Below are positions 63,900-64,000 of a stretch of 64,000 bases of DNA, in pieces. The first letter of the stretch is position 1; every line of letters starts with the position of its first letter. Origin of the DNA: a bacterium 1XD42-54 (GTDB lineage: Bacteria > Bacillota > Clostridia > Lachnospirales > Lachnospiraceae); the NCBI GenBank assembly GCA_003612585.1, contig RAZH01000014.1, positions 21,803 through 85,802 on the forward strand, given 5' to 3'. The translations under genes were made by a program, and so were the position numbers. The notes beneath the pieces are model-generated. The model saw only the letters and a list, made by a program, of their open reading frames with translations. It ran no database searches and was not told the origin of the DNA.

Positions 63900-64000
63900 T
63901 CAATATTGGTTGACACTTTTTTTGCAAGGATATCAATGCCTAAGCAGCAGTATCCAGAGCTTCATAATATCTCTGCCGCTTGACCATAGGAGGAAGCCCA
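63898..64000. mobile_element. end of an insertion sequence (runs off window)
   Basis: From 63898 the sequence begins TGTCAATATTGGTTGACAC, a palindromic end (TGTCAA/TTGACA), and leads after 42 bp into the C-terminus of a foreign coding sequence. It lies exactly where the acetyltransferase homology stops. Its family cannot be named from 103 bp. Confidence 0.6.
63940..63999 (-). CDS. probable transposase C-terminus (partial)
   Basis: The last 19 codons read GLPPMVKRQRYYEALDTAA followed by a stop. The piece lies just inside the insertion-sequence end, the usual position of a transposase terminus. The rest is outside the window, so the family is undetermined. Confidence 0.45.
   Translation of the reverse strand, partial: GLPPMVKRQRYYEALDTAA

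Overview
The window is a stretch of low-GC Firmicutes chromosome that spans the replication origin. The order is gyrA-gyrB-recF-yaaA-dnaN-dnaA on the minus strand, then rpmH-rnpA-yidD-yidC-jag-mnmE-mnmG-rsmG and parA-parB on the plus strand. DnaA boxes lie on both sides of dnaA and two canonical parS sites lie next to parA. The gene order, the DUF4446 and DUF3881 genes, the CD3324-like gene and the metK S-box fit an anaerobic gut clostridium, most likely a Lachnospiraceae (Blautia/Ruminococcus/Dorea type). This assignment is an inference from gene content, not from a search. Almost all host genes run away from the origin near 42 kb.

Region 1 (1-3.4 kb) holds the end of an iron/sugar-phosphate type ABC importer, a divergent HAD phosphatase plus SIS isomerase pair, and a 5'-truncated HAD remnant. 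Region 2 (3.4-27.4 kb) is a mobile island. It is flanked by an 18-bp imperfect direct repeat (16/18 identical) that is the 3' end of a response-regulator gene. It carries two paralogous tyrosine integrases at one end. At the other end are a small HTH gene, a MobC gene without a relaxase, an oriT-like hairpin and several unusual repeat arrays. Its cargo is a complete DNA phosphorothioation system: an XRE regulator, the restriction genes dptF-dptG-dptH, then the modification genes dndB-dndC-dndD-dndE and a dedicated cysteine desulfurase (dndA). Two further genes follow: a 591-aa protein that I do not recognise but which has a PD-(D/E)XK-like motif, and an AlbA_2/HATPase regulator-like protein.

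Region 3 (27.4-38 kb) has a histidine kinase/response regulator pair, metK behind a SAM riboswitch, gatD-murT (lipid II amidation), gyrA and gyrB. Region 4 (38-57 kb) is the origin core: recF to dnaA, the bipartite oriC, ribosomal and membrane-insertion genes, tRNA-modification genes, an alpha/beta hydrolase, the parS/ParAB segregation locus, DUF4446, serS and DUF3881.

Region 5 (57.2-64 kb) starts with a decayed tRNA-Arg(CCU) followed by an intact one. The regulatory end of a Tn916-like conjugative transposon comes next: integrase, excisionase, ORF8, ORF7 sigma-like factor and divergent ORF9 repressor. Where Tn916 carries tet(M), this element carries a KTR zinc-ribbon protein, a GyrI-like protein, an alpha/beta hydrolase, a CD3324-like protein and a CatB/Vat-type acetyltransferase. 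The acetyltransferase is cut by an insertion sequence that runs off the window edge.
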